Positions 17,234 to 25,623 of a stretch of DNA of 35,566 bases are shown here, in pieces. Location: positions 1-35,566 of the forward strand of contig JAQCEJ010000053.1 in the NCBI GenBank assembly GCA_027618475.1, given 5' to 3'. This DNA is from Planctomycetota bacterium. Its GTDB lineage: Bacteria; Planctomycetota; Planctomycetia; Planctomycetales; Planctomycetaceae. The translations under genes were made by a program, and so were the position numbers. Every line of letters starts with the position of its first letter. Within the stretch, counting starts at the first letter, position 1. The notes below the pieces were generated by a model, which saw only the letters and a list, made by a program, of their open reading frames with translations, was not told the DNA's origin and made no database searches.

Positions 17234-18160
17234 TTGATCGAAACGCACAATCTGACGAAACGCTACGGAAACCTGATCGCCGTCAATCATCTAAACCTGC
17301 GACTGGAAGAAGGGGACGTCTTTGGGTTTATTGGCCCAAACGGTTCGGGTAAGACCACGACCATGCGCATGCTTGCCACACTTCTCAGTCCCGATTATGG
17401 TGAAGCGTACGTTTGTGGCAAGTCGATATATACACACGCCCAGGAAATCCGCCGCCTCGTCGGCTATATGCCCGACTTCTTCGGCGTGTATGACGATATG
17501 ACCGTCATAGAATATCTCGAGTTTTTCGCCGCCAGCTATCGTATCGACAGTCATGCTCGCCGTAAGGTATGCGAAGAAAAGCTGGAACTGGTCGATATGA
17601 CATTCAAGCGGGACGCAATGGTGAATCAGCTTTCACGCGGACAGACGCAGCGTATCGGCCTGGCTCGCGTCCTACTTCACGAGCCGCAAGTCCTGCTGCT
17701 CGATGAGCCTGCCAGCGGCCTCGATCCTCGTGCCCGAATCGAGATTCGAAATTTGCTGAAGCGATTAGGAGAACTTCACAAGACGGTCATCGTTTCCAGC
17801 CACATTCTCCCCGAGCTGGCCGATGTCTGTACTCGCGTCGGCATGATCGAAAAAGGGGAACTCATCGTCGATGGTTACGTCGACGAAGTGATGCGCAAAG
17901 CGCGTCAGCGAATCCTGCTCCAAATTCGGGTAAAGGATAAACTGGATCAAGCCGCAGCGTTGCTCGAATCGCACGACACGACCGATCAGGTGTCGATCGT
18001 TAAAGGAACGATTCATGCTCAACTCAAGGCGGAAGTCGAAGATTACAGCGAACTTCCGTCGCTGCTAATTTCGTCGGGATACAAAGTCGTCATGTTCCGA
18101 GAAGAGGAAGTCAACCTCGAAACCGCTTTTATGGAACTCACAAAAGGGAAGCAGCAGTAA
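17234..18160 (+). CDS. ABC transporter ATP-binding protein
   Basis: A 308-residue ATPase of the ABC-2/DrrA-CcmA type. Walker A is GPNGSGKT (34-41), the signature is LSRGQTQRIG (about 133-142), and Walker B is LLLDEPASGLDP, followed by SSHILPEL as the switch His. The C-terminal extension of about 90 residues fits exporters of this class. The start is TTG 17234, with CGAGGT upstream. It follows the 846-residue membrane protein by 39 bp, so the two probably work together, powering an export or membrane-remodelling step. The multi-helix permease expected for this class is not next to it; the gene ends against a convergent gene. The permease may be encoded elsewhere. Confidence 0.92.
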   Translation: MIETHNLTKRYGNLIAVNHLNLRLEEGDVFGFIGPNGSGKTTTMRMLATLLSPDYGEAYVCGKSIYTHAQEIRRLVGYMPDFFGVYDDMTVIEYLEFFAASYRIDSHARRKVCEEKLELVDMTFKRDAMVNQLSRGQTQRIGLARVLLHEPQVLLLDEPASGLDPRARIEIRNLLKRLGELHKTVIVSSHILPELADVCTRVGMIEKGELIVDGYVDEVMRKARQRILLQIRVKDKLDQAAALLESHDTTDQVSIVKGTIHAQLKAEVEDYSELPSLLISSGYKVVMFREEEVNLETAFMELTKGKQQ

Positions 18161-18212
18161 CCATAAATTGACAGTTGATGATTGATAATCGACAATCTTG
18201 CATTTTCAATTC

Positions 18213-18938
18213 TCAACTTTTATCGGTCCGGATTTGCACTTGCAGTGCACTGAGCATCTTTGTGATCTGGTCTTCTTTGCTGTTGATGAATGGGACATTA
18301 TCAAGCACGATGGCTCGTGGTTCGTTGCTGGGGTGCAAAATCAATCGCCCCGAGCGCAACAGCATGTATTCGAAGATGTCGGTGATTTCTTTGTCTATTT
18401 TGAGGTGAGGAGCCGAAAATCGTTCCATATCACTCAATACACCATGATGATGTAATAATTCGTTCGGACGGACTTCCCAGTAGTCGAAGCGCACATTGAT
18501 CAAAACGGCCATGTAGATGACGGTCATAAATGTGGCGACGGAAAAATAGAAATGGGTATTTGCCCAGGGTTTAAATTTTTTCAACCAGTTCGAAACGATG
18601 GGTACCATTTCTGGATAGATGCGGAATAACAGTGCTAATCCTACGATTAAAGCGATGACGAAAAAGAAAACGGTGAGCGACGTCGTGCGTGGGAAATCAA
18701 ACGCAAAAACGACCATGTTCAGTCCGGTGATCAGCAGGAAGACCACCGCAACAATTTCAGTCATCGGTCGATCCACACCCGCCGCATCTTCCGTAAACCA
18801 CATGAAGATTCCCGCTACCAACGCGGCGAGAAGTGTCGGATATAGCAACACAATCTTCGGATAAGAAATTAGAAAAATATGCTCGGGAGCATCAACCGCC
18901 ATATCTTGGTTTGACTCAGACGTTGGCGAAGAACTCAC
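18213..18938 (-). CDS. Four-helix membrane protein with cytoplasmic C-terminal domain
   Basis: A 241-residue inner-membrane protein of unknown function. Hydrophobic helices lie at about residues 28-48, 60-80, 86-106 and 130-148. After them comes an 85-residue soluble domain beginning VRFDYWEVRPNELLHHHGVL, whose pattern (FEYMLLRSGRLILHPS, then AIVLDNVPFIN) recalls bacterial PH-like domains, but this is a weak resemblance. The GTG start at 18938 has AGGAG six bases upstream and is preferred over the out-of-frame ATG at 18940. It is convergent with the ABC ATPase gene and separated from the HDOD gene by about 300 bp. I did not recognise a named family. Confidence 0.7.
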   Translation of the reverse strand: MSSSPTSESNQDMAVDAPEHIFLISYPKIVLLYPTLLAALVAGIFMWFTEDAAGVDRPMTEIVAVVFLLITGLNMVVFAFDFPRTTSLTVFFFVIALIVGLALLFRIYPEMVPIVSNWLKKFKPWANTHFYFSVATFMTVIYMAVLINVRFDYWEVRPNELLHHHGVLSDMERFSAPHLKIDKEITDIFEYMLLRSGRLILHPSNEPRAIVLDNVPFINSKEDQITKMLSALQVQIRTDKS

Positions 18939-18940
18939 AT

Positions 18941-19243
18941 TCTACTCCTGTTTTTATTTGGTCTGATTTTGAATGCGGTCGCATGCGGGATTTTTGTCCA
19001 AACAGCCCCATACAAGGAACGGTAGATTCCACTCTTGGAGGTTAACTTTATCGCCGTCCGTCCAGCAATACCAGTGAAGATACGATCGGCGACCTCACTG
19101 GCACTCTCGTTACAACGCAGCCGCTTCAAATGCGGTTCATGGCGATTGTGGAAATTCTCGCAACATTGTCAATTTGCGGAATAGAAAGAATCAACAGAGA
19201 GAGCTAATTCGCCAGGCTTTAAGTCGTCACTTTGGCTACGTGG
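18941..19243. other. Intergenic region
   Basis: About 300 bp between the HDOD gene and the membrane protein gene, both on the minus strand. It ends at 19230-19256 with a modest inverted repeat (TTGGC...GCCAA) just past the HDOD stop, which might act as a weak terminator. I see no other gene or RNA. Confidence 0.4.
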
Positions 19244-20167
19244 CTACGCCAAGGCCGCCATCGCCTGATGACAGCGCGGGGTCAGTGGGAAATCATTGTT
19301 TACTCCAAGCCCTGATTCCGCTTGTAATTGGTCGACACTTTCGCAGATCGCAGGCAGGTCGAACGACTTCCAAATGGTTTGTAATTTCACCAGCATTGGA
19401 AACCCATCTACTTCCTGTTTCATCTGATCGGGCAATAGAGACGACAAAGCGACGGCTGCGACCGACGATCTTTTGAATTCGGGGTGAGCAAGAATCCGTA
19501 GTCCCCAGTGGTGGTGGAGGATGCAACAAATCAATTCATCTGGCAACTGCCAGCGAGCTGCAAGCGATGCTCCGGCTAGTGCGTGATTCCAACCGAACCG
19601 ACTTTGCTCGAAGTCGCAGAGATTATTTGATTGTTCGTTGCGCCGATCAAGAAACTGGCAATAAGTGTCGGTCATTTCGTTGGTAATAACGGGGAGCAGG
19701 TAGTCTTGAAGCAGAGCACCGGCAATTGCCAGGTCGAGATCGGCGTGTAGCAATCTCGCGACCTCGCGGGAGAACAGGGCTTTTTGCAGGCAGGTATTCC
19801 AAAATCCTCCTTGATGTATCAATTTTGACTTGCGAGCCTGAATCGCCGATTGCATGCCCGTCGTGATCAGGAACAGTTTCGTGGGACGGATCCCTAGTAG
19901 GGAAATTGCTTGATGTACGCTTCCGGCCCGGTGACGCAATCCGACGACCGAAGAGTTCACGTAACGTAGTAGTTCGACGGTTAACCCCGCATCAGTTTCG
20001 ATGATCTTTGCCAATTCCTTGGTAGTGGCATTGGGGTCATTGGCACGCTGAGTAAACTGAGTGACGGCAATTGGTAGGGCGGGCAACCGAATTGTAGGTG
20101 GCATAACCGCCAAGTTGAAATCCTTTAGTGATTCGATTCGCAGTGTTTTCCAATCGATATCAGACAT
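19244..20167 (-). CDS. HDOD domain signalling protein
   Basis: About 307 residues with an HDOD domain (an HD-related output domain without nuclease metal ligands), used by bacteria in signal transduction. Seen: PPTIRLPALPIAVTQF at the start, LAKIIETDAGLTVELLRYVN then SSVVGLRHRAGSVHQAISLL (the hallmark block), and LLQDYLLPVI where a degenerate HD would be. ATG 20167 is preferred because AGGGA lies five bases upstream; an in-frame ATG at 20188 is possible. It is divergent from the FHA-GAF histidine kinase at 20956 across a 0.8-kb gap, so a shared signalling role is plausible but unproven. No REC or GGDEF domain is attached. Confidence 0.85.
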   Translation of the reverse strand: MSDIDWKTLRIESLKDFNLAVMPPTIRLPALPIAVTQFTQRANDPNATTKELAKIIETDAGLTVELLRYVNSSVVGLRHRAGSVHQAISLLGIRPTKLFLITTGMQSAIQARKSKLIHQGGFWNTCLQKALFSREVARLLHADLDLAIAGALLQDYLLPVITNEMTDTYCQFLDRRNEQSNNLCDFEQSRFGWNHALAGASLAARWQLPDELICCILHHHWGLRILAHPEFKRSSVAAVALSSLLPDQMKQEVDGFPMLVKLQTIWKSFDLPAICESVDQLQAESGLGVNNDFPLTPRCHQAMAALA

Positions 20168-20955
20168 TTTTTCCCTACAATCCGTCATATGACACTCTGG
20201 ATGGCGATTTTACAAGGTGATTGATCGTTTGTATCGTCATCGCTCAGGTCAATATGCCCTATCCAGTCTCCACACATTTTGAAGTCACGTAATAATATTC
20301 TGGAATTTCTGGTTACTGGCGTCCCAATCCAGAAGTCTACGTGCCCGCTTTTTTCATTACGATTGTTAAACGCAAATTTAAGAATTCAGGAGCGGTGACC
20401 ATTTTATCTTACTTTTCCGATGCCTCATTAACACGTTAATCCATTATTCAAATTTCGGCACGGTGTACATCGAACAATCAACTTATTCAAATATGTGAAG
20501 CATAAAATTATCATGCACTTAATCACTCCCCCCCCGACTCATATAACCCCTGGTATAGAAAATGGGGGCAGGTCAGGAGTATTTACTTGTTTTAAAACGT
20601 AACGTCGCGAGAATAGTAGTTTGTCATTGATTACTGGATTCTCTCGTCGGCCTTCGTGTTCACTTCAATATCGGGGATAAAAAAGTTCGTGTTGACTTTT
20701 CACCGTGCCTTTGATTGACCCAAGAATCTGATAAGATGAAATACGTGACCGCGACTTGGCGTGATCTGAAGTGGGTATTGCGCAATACGCGCATGGAGCC
20801 CGCGAGTCGTTGAAAAGCCAATTATTGTTTTTACTTCATGCCGTTCTACTGTGTTGATCACGATATGTTGGCCACATTCGAATGAACTGGCCTAAACAGG
20901 ACTATGCCACCGGGGCTATAAATCCACGATTTCCAGACAGGATATTAACCGCGAC
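20168..20955. other. 788-bp divergent gap with palindromes
   Basis: This AT-rich region separates the HDOD and histidine kinase genes. It contains the inverted repeat ATTAAC-AC-GTTAAT at 20427-20440, a C8 run at 20527-20534, and further right the perfect 14-bp palindrome GTATTGCGCAATAC at 20775-20788. A weak promoter candidate for the kinase is TTTGAT (20710-20715) with TAAGAT (20732-20737) 16 bp on. A 25-codon ATG frame starts at 20735, without a ribosome-binding site. No RNA gene is recognisable. Such a long gap with regulatory-looking repeats suggests controlled expression of one or both genes. Confidence 0.5.
20775..20788. promoter_or_regulatory. Perfect 14-bp palindrome, operator candidate
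   Basis: GTATTGCGCAATAC reads the same on both strands and lies 167 bp upstream of the kinase start, downstream of the weak promoter candidate at 20710-20737. A dimeric regulator could bind here. It shares the TTGCGCAA centre with the palindrome at 1336-1349. Confidence 0.4.
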
Positions 20956-22659
20956 ATGACCAAACCAACTTTATTGGTCATTCAAGGATCAAATCAGGGC
21001 GCGCGGTATGGCATCGAGACGGTCAGTCTTGATATCGGCCGCGGCGTGCGAAATACCGTCCGTATTCACGATACCGAAGTCTCGCGCCATCATGCGACGT
21101 TGGAAGCGAATGAGGGAATTTACCAGATCGTCGACCGTAACAGCTCCAATGGTACATTTGTTAATGGTGTTGCCGTTCGTACGCGTCGCCTTCACGACGG
21201 CGATCTCATTCAGATCGGCCGCACCATTTTGCTGTTTACCGAGCAGTCTGCCAGTCCCGAGATGTTCGATGCTTCGCATCTCGTCAACGTGATTGACCAG
21301 GGTGCGATCGATGACCGTTCGCATATTATTGAATCCATCGATGCACGGCAGGAGAGGTTGCTTGGAAGAGGGTTGGCGACTACCTCCGTAATGCAGGAAC
21401 AAACACTGGCTCATTTGCAGGTGTTATACCGCATCTCGGAAGAGGTCGTGCGGCCTTCGATGTCGCTGGAGCAAATGCTTAAACGGATTCTTGACCTGAC
21501 TATTGACGCCGTTGGTGCCGATCGGGCGTGCCTGCTCCTGTCTGATCCGCAGACCGGACAATTAGGACCCGTAGTTTACACCCACCGTCATGGCGTGCAA
21601 GATACAGGACGCATGCCAGTATCTCAAAGTATTGTTGACGTTGTGATACTGGATGGACGAGGAGTTCGCACATCTGATGCCCAGTCTGACCGACGTTTTG
21701 TTCCTGGCCAGAGCATTTTACAAGCCGGTATTCGTGAAGCGATGTGTGTACCGATGAAAGGACATTTCGAACTTATCGGCGTGGTATACGTCGACATCAC
21801 CACGCCTGCTGAACGTGTTCTTGCCAATAACGGAAACTCCCAGCACTTCGAAGATGGACTCTTAAGCCTTCTGGCTTCTATTGGCCGACAGACGGCACTT
21901 GCCATCGAGAACAGCAGGTATCAACATGCATTAATAAAAGCCGAGCGGCTGGCCACGATGGGCGAAACAATTGCGACGTTAAGCCATCATATCAAGAACA
22001 TATTGCAGGGGATTCGCGGTGGCAGTTACCTCATCGACATGGGGCTTAACGACCATAACGAGGATGTCGTCCGTAAAGGTTGGGATATTGTCGAAAAAAA
22101 TCAGAACAAAATCTATAACCTCGTGATGGACATGCTCACGTTCAGCAAAGAACGACAACCGGCATGGGAACCCGCAAATGCCAACGATATCGTCAAAGAC
22201 ATCTTCGAATTAATGCAGGCACGTGCTGCCGAAAAGAATATTCAATTTGAGGCCGAACTCGATCCTGAGATGCCCGAGACTCCATTCGACCCCGAGGGTA
22301 TATCGCGCGCGATTCTCAATGTCGTAACCAATGCATTTGATGCCATTGAAGATGTGGAAAATGCCACCGTGCTGGTGCAGACCACTTTTGCAAAGGACAC
22401 GGGAAACGTTCAAATTCTCGTAACGGACAACGGCCATGGGATTCCCGAAGAGACATTACCGCATATATTCAACGCTTTTGAATCAACGAAAGGAGCCCGC
22501 GGCACGGGTTTGGGGTTAGCTGTCAGCCAGAAGATTATCATGGAACACGGCGGACGCATCACCGTCGACAGCAAACCAGGTAGTGGTTGCCGTTTCGCGC
22601 TCACTTGGCCCGGTGTGGAAGAAGAAAACCGCAGCATCGACGGACAAACACAAGCATAA
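20956..22659 (+). CDS. FHA-GAF sensor histidine kinase
   Basis: A 567-residue soluble kinase with no membrane segment. Order: FHA domain (about 1-98; GRGVRNTVRI, SRHHA, then NSSNGTFVNG, a phosphothreonine-binding fold), GAF domain (about 165-315), and HisKA with the phospho-acceptor in LSHHIKN (His 344 or 345). The ATPase domain has the N box NVVTNAFDAIED (about 455), G1 VTDNGHGIPEE (about 489), an F box around FNAFESTKG and G2 GTGLGLAVS (about 516). All catalytic boxes are present. The FHA domain implies input from a Ser/Thr-phosphorylated partner, coupling two kinase systems. No response regulator gene is adjacent, and the HDOD gene is divergent upstream. The start is supported by the FHA domain beginning directly. 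Confidence 0.93.
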   Translation: MTKPTLLVIQGSNQGARYGIETVSLDIGRGVRNTVRIHDTEVSRHHATLEANEGIYQIVDRNSSNGTFVNGVAVRTRRLHDGDLIQIGRTILLFTEQSASPEMFDASHLVNVIDQGAIDDRSHIIESIDARQERLLGRGLATTSVMQEQTLAHLQVLYRISEEVVRPSMSLEQMLKRILDLTIDAVGADRACLLLSDPQTGQLGPVVYTHRHGVQDTGRMPVSQSIVDVVILDGRGVRTSDAQSDRRFVPGQSILQAGIREAMCVPMKGHFELIGVVYVDITTPAERVLANNGNSQHFEDGLLSLLASIGRQTALAIENSRYQHALIKAERLATMGETIATLSHHIKNILQGIRGGSYLIDMGLNDHNEDVVRKGWDIVEKNQNKIYNLVMDMLTFSKERQPAWEPANANDIVKDIFELMQARAAEKNIQFEAELDPEMPETPFDPEGISRAILNVVTNAFDAIEDVENATVLVQTTFAKDTGNVQILVTDNGHGIPEETLPHIFNAFESTKGARGTGLGLAVSQKIIMEHGGRITVDSKPGSGCRFALTWPGVEEENRSIDGQTQA

Positions 22660-22684
22660 CCTTCTTTTCGACGAAGCAGGAATG

Positions 22685-23239
22685 CTAGACCGGCAAAATC
22701 TTTCCTATCCGCTGCTGAATTTCCGCCGGTTCCGCCATCCGGCCGACGCCGATTTGGCCACAACTGAGCCAACCCGAACCAGGCTCAACGAACATAACAC
22801 CGTCTTCGCGCAGCTGTTGTACGTTGCGCTGCACCGAAGTCTTCACCCACATGTCGCAGTTCATGGCGGGAGCCATCAGAATAGGACTCGTAACCGTCAA
22901 TGCCAGCGTTGAAAGCAGATCGTCGGCGAAGCCGTGTGCGACTTTTGCGAGGTAGTCGGCGCTCGCTGGCGCAATAACCATCAGGTCCGCTCGGCGGGCG
23001 AGTCCGATATGTTCACCCTGGAAATGCTCTTGCGGATTGAACATGCCGCTATGAACCACACGGCCGGAAAGAGCCTCGAACGTCGTTGCTCCGATAAATT
23101 TCTCGGCGGCCTCCGTCATCACGACCGTTATTTGATAACCAGCCTGCATTAATTTGCTGGCGAGATCGGCAGATTTATACGCGGCTATTCCGCCAGTGAT
23201 TCCCAAAAGTATTTCGTTCCCTGGCACGGTAAAACTCAC
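22685..23239 (-). CDS. coaC: Phosphopantothenoylcysteine decarboxylase (CoaC only)
   Basis: A 184-residue FMN-dependent flavoprotein that decarboxylates phosphopantothenoylcysteine to phosphopantetheine in CoA synthesis. Seen: [19 protein letters not shown] at the N-terminus, the active-site His of [18 protein letters not shown], the DDLLS segment, the PAMNCDMW motif and the substrate clamp with its Cys in [13 protein letters not shown]. In most bacteria CoaB is fused C-terminally (about 400 residues). Here only the CoaC half exists, so CoaB must be encoded elsewhere. The GTG start at 23239 lies six bases after the rpoZ stop, so it is the last gene of the gmk-rpoZ run. It is convergent with the histidine kinase gene. 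Confidence 0.92.
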   Translation of the reverse strand: MSFTVPGNEILLGITGGIAAYKSADLASKLMQAGYQITVVMTEAAEKFIGATTFEALSGRVVHSGMFNPQEHFQGEHIGLARRADLMVIAPASADYLAKVAHGFADDLLSTLALTVTSPILMAPAMNCDMWVKTSVQRNVQQLREDGVMFVEPGSGWLSCGQIGVGRMAEPAEIQQRIGKILPV

Positions 23240-23245
23240 GTCATA

Positions 23246-23500
23246 TTACAGATCGTCAAGGTTCGGGCCGGCATCGCCGACATCTTCGTTGGCAACGACG
23301 AGTTCTCCGCTCTGATCGAGGTAGATCTTGTCGGTCATGATTTCTTCGACGACGATTTCCATCGGCGTTTTGGTTTGCTGATCGATTAGCGGGCGGGCTC
23401 CGCGGTTAAGAGCGACCAGTCGCTTTTGAATCAACGATGACAACTTGAACCGGCCACCAACCTTGTTAACGATCTCTTCTTCTTTAAATTCATCAAGCAT
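23246..23500 (-). CDS. rpoZ: RNA polymerase omega subunit
   Basis: A small 84-residue protein, acidic at both ends, with the omega core [20 protein letters not shown] then [13 protein letters not shown], corresponding to the conserved 'R.ALV..R..QL..G..P' region. Omega helps fold and place the beta-prime subunit of RNA polymerase. Its ATG at 23500 overlaps the end of gmk by 8 bp, and coaC follows six bases after its stop. The gmk-rpoZ-coaBC order is conserved across many bacterial phyla and supports the call despite weak similarity. Confidence 0.85.
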   Translation of the reverse strand: MLDEFKEEEIVNKVGGRFKLSSLIQKRLVALNRGARPLIDQQTKTPMEIVVEEIMTDKIYLDQSGELVVANEDVGDAGPNLDDL

Positions 23501-24113
23501 GTTGTGACTTCTCCCACTCCACTAAAATGGCCTCAATTTCTCGAATTGCACGGTCCAGATTGTCGTTTATCACCTGATAACGATATCGGTCGGCGTATTT
23601 CAGTTCATTTCGCATCGTCTGCAGACGACGTTGAATAATTTCTTCGGATTCAGTTCCCCGGCTGCGGAGACGGGTTTCGTAGTCGGTATCGGAAACCGTC
23701 CTTAAAAAGATCGTGACAGCTTGCGGCGATTGTTGCAAGACCTGCAAGGCTCCCTGGACGTCGATTTCCAGTAATGCCCAACCCCCCTCTTTATACGCAC
23801 GGACCAGCTCCGACTTGAGAGTACCGTACCAATACCCCGAACTATGCACTTCGGCGCATTCGACGAATTCGTCGCGTTCGCGGCGGGACTGAAACTCGGC
23901 CGGGGTCAGAAAATAATAATCCTCGCCATCCAATTCCCCTTTGCGCATCGGGCGGGTTGTGGCGGAAATTGCCTTAATAATCTTAACTCGAGAATCTGAT
24001 GTCAAACGATTTACGATGGTCGTCTTGCCGCTGCCGCTGGGGCCAGACAAGATGATGATCGGAAGAACCGTCAGATCGGGGGGGGGGGCGGATGACTTAG
24101 ATGGCGTCGACAT
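23493..24113 (-). CDS. gmk: Guanylate kinase
   Basis: A 206-residue enzyme that phosphorylates GMP to GDP with ATP; essential for GTP supply. The P-loop is GPSGSGKT (24-31). The GMP-binding elements are [36 protein letters not shown] and the [12 protein letters not shown] strand; the lid and C-terminal [20 protein letters not shown] follow. The ATG at 24113 overlaps the yicC stop by one base (TAATG), implying translational coupling. The start region contains 11 consecutive C on the coding strand (codons 9-12, A-P-P-P), an unusual homopolymer. The overlap with rpoZ is 8 bp. Confidence 0.96.
   Translation of the reverse strand: MSTPSKSSAPPPDLTVLPIIILSGPSGSGKTTIVNRLTSDSRVKIIKAISATTRPMRKGELDGEDYYFLTPAEFQSRRERDEFVECAEVHSSGYWYGTLKSELVRAYKEGGWALLEIDVQGALQVLQQSPQAVTIFLRTVSDTDYETRLRSRGTESEEIIQRRLQTMRNELKYADRYRYQVINDNLDRAIREIEAILVEWEKSQHA
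24078..24088. repeat. G11 homopolymer inside gmk
   Basis: Eleven consecutive G on the plus strand (C on the gmk coding strand), covering codons 9-12. It is by far the longest homopolymer I noticed in a coding sequence here. Such tracts slip during replication, and would shift the frame of an essential gene near its start. Confidence 0.9.
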
Positions 24114-25006
24114 TATTCCACGTTTTGCACGTTTTCGCGAATCCGTTCGAGGGCAGCCTTCATTTCCACGACAGAGTACGAGATCGTCACGTCGTTGGCT
24201 TTGGAACCAATGGTATTAATTTCCCGGAAAATCTCCTGGCTAAGAAAGTCGATCTTTCGCCCTTGCGACTCCTTATCGTTCAAAAACGATTCGAATTTCT
24301 GCAGATGGCATCGGAGCCGGCTCAATTCTTCATTGATGTCGCAACGGTCGGCGAACAGACTTACTTCGCGAATAATATCGGTTTCCGATACCTTGACCGG
24401 AAATTCCTTCAACATTTCATTTACTCGGTCGAGCATTCGATTACGGTAATCGCTGACAATCGTAGCAGATTTTGCGACGATCTGCTCGATATGCCCGGCA
24501 ATCACCGCGCAACTACTTCGCAAATCGTCAGCGGTCGATTGTCCTTCTCGTTGGCGAAACGCTTGCAATTGTGTCATCGCTGATCGTAATGCGAGTTCAC
24601 ATGTAGGCCAGATTTCCTCCAGAGAAATATCATCGGTCGACTTGTCGGTGACCGCGCCTGGCAAGAGCGCCAGTTGCGACAGGTCGCGACCGCTTGTCAG
24701 GTCAGTAATCTTTAACGAATGCGCGATCTCCTGCAATTGTCGCCAGTATTCAGAAATCGTATCAGGATGAAGGCGGAAGGCGCCGGTCAATCCTAGCAAT
24801 TCACTACGTATCGAGACGTTGACCGTTCCACGGGAAACGAATTCCCGAATGACTTTCTCGATCTGATTTTCGAATACAGCGAAGTGATCGGGGCAACGAG
24901 TGGAGATCTTTAGGTAGCGATTATTAACTGTCCGTACTTCAATGATGACACATCGGTCTCCCGATTGTTCACGGGCAGTTCCAAACCCCGTCATACTCAG
25001 TAGCAC
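24113..25006 (-). CDS. yicC: YicC family endoribonuclease
   Basis: 297 residues with the family start MLLSMTGFGTA, the N-terminal YicC domain (EVRTVNNRYLKISTRCPD) and the C-terminal DUF1732 half (DIIREVSLFADRCDINEELS, then RLRCHLQKF and GRKIDFLSQEIFREINTIGS). Both halves match normal length. YicC proteins are hexameric endoribonucleases; in E. coli the protein takes part in degrading the small RNA RyhB. It is followed by gmk with a one-base stop-start overlap, a widely conserved pairing. It starts 89 bp after the secG stop, so it may still be read from the upstream promoter. Confidence 0.94.
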   Translation of the reverse strand: MLLSMTGFGTAREQSGDRCVIIEVRTVNNRYLKISTRCPDHFAVFENQIEKVIREFVSRGTVNVSIRSELLGLTGAFRLHPDTISEYWRQLQEIAHSLKITDLTSGRDLSQLALLPGAVTDKSTDDISLEEIWPTCELALRSAMTQLQAFRQREGQSTADDLRSSCAVIAGHIEQIVAKSATIVSDYRNRMLDRVNEMLKEFPVKVSETDIIREVSLFADRCDINEELSRLRCHLQKFESFLNDKESQGRKIDFLSQEIFREINTIGSKANDVTISYSVVEMKAALERIRENVQNVE

Positions 25007-25095
25007 AGAAACATCTTTCGTCTGAAATTCGCTTGCAGATCAGGTTCTGGATTCAATTGTTCGGGAACTTCTCGCAGTGGAACCGAGGCATTGAA

Positions 25096-25554
25096 CTATT
25101 TTTCAGATGATTCTTTTGTCTCGGAGGTCCCTTCCTTCGGAGTGGTCGTCTTGTCTGCGGAAGGAGGATCGACCGGCGGGATGTTGATGCTGTCGTCCGC
25201 CGACTCACCGGACTTTTCGCTGGTTTCGGATCCCGTCTTGGACGTTGACTCATCACCGGGTTTTGAAGTGATAGTTGGTTCGGCCGCGGTGGCATTAGTT
25301 CCGCCGCTAAATTGGCCAGTCGCATCATGGCGGAGTATGATAATATTGATTCCGGCCAGTGCTACCCAAATCACAGCAAAAACCACCGTAATTTTGGTGA
25401 ATACATCGCCGGCTTTCGTACCAAATGCGCTTTGTCCTCCTGCTCCACCAAACGCACCGGCTAATCCACCTCCCCGACCCCGCTGCAACAAGATCAGTAC
25501 GATCATCATAAAGCCGACGACTAACAGCAACGTCATTCCGATAAACGACATCAT
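25096..25554 (-). CDS. secG: Preprotein translocase subunit SecG, long acidic tail
   Basis: 152 residues. Two membrane helices (about 4-22 and 52-72) flank the conserved loop LQRGRGGGLAGAFGGAGGQS and FGTKAGDVFTKIT, diagnostic for SecG, the accessory channel subunit of SecYEG. Typical SecG has 70-110 residues. Here a hydrophilic Ser/Thr/Glu/Lys-rich tail of about 75 residues follows helix two, probably disordered. AGGA lies eight bases before ATG 25554. The gene sits between tpiA and yicC; tpiA-secG is a widely conserved pair. Confidence 0.93.
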   Translation of the reverse strand: MMSFIGMTLLLVVGFMMIVLILLQRGRGGGLAGAFGGAGGQSAFGTKAGDVFTKITVVFAVIWVALAGINIIILRHDATGQFSGGTNATAAEPTITSKPGDESTSKTGSETSEKSGESADDSINIPPVDPPSADKTTTPKEGTSETKESSEK

Positions 25555-25623
25555 AATTGAAATCCTATTTCCCTTGATCGAATTCCCTGATCGTTGTTCG
25601 CCCTCATGTCGGCATTTCTGTTC

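Noticed and set aside
20735-20812. 25-codon frame in the HDOD-kinase gap
   Set aside because: No Shine-Dalgarno sequence and no context supporting translation.
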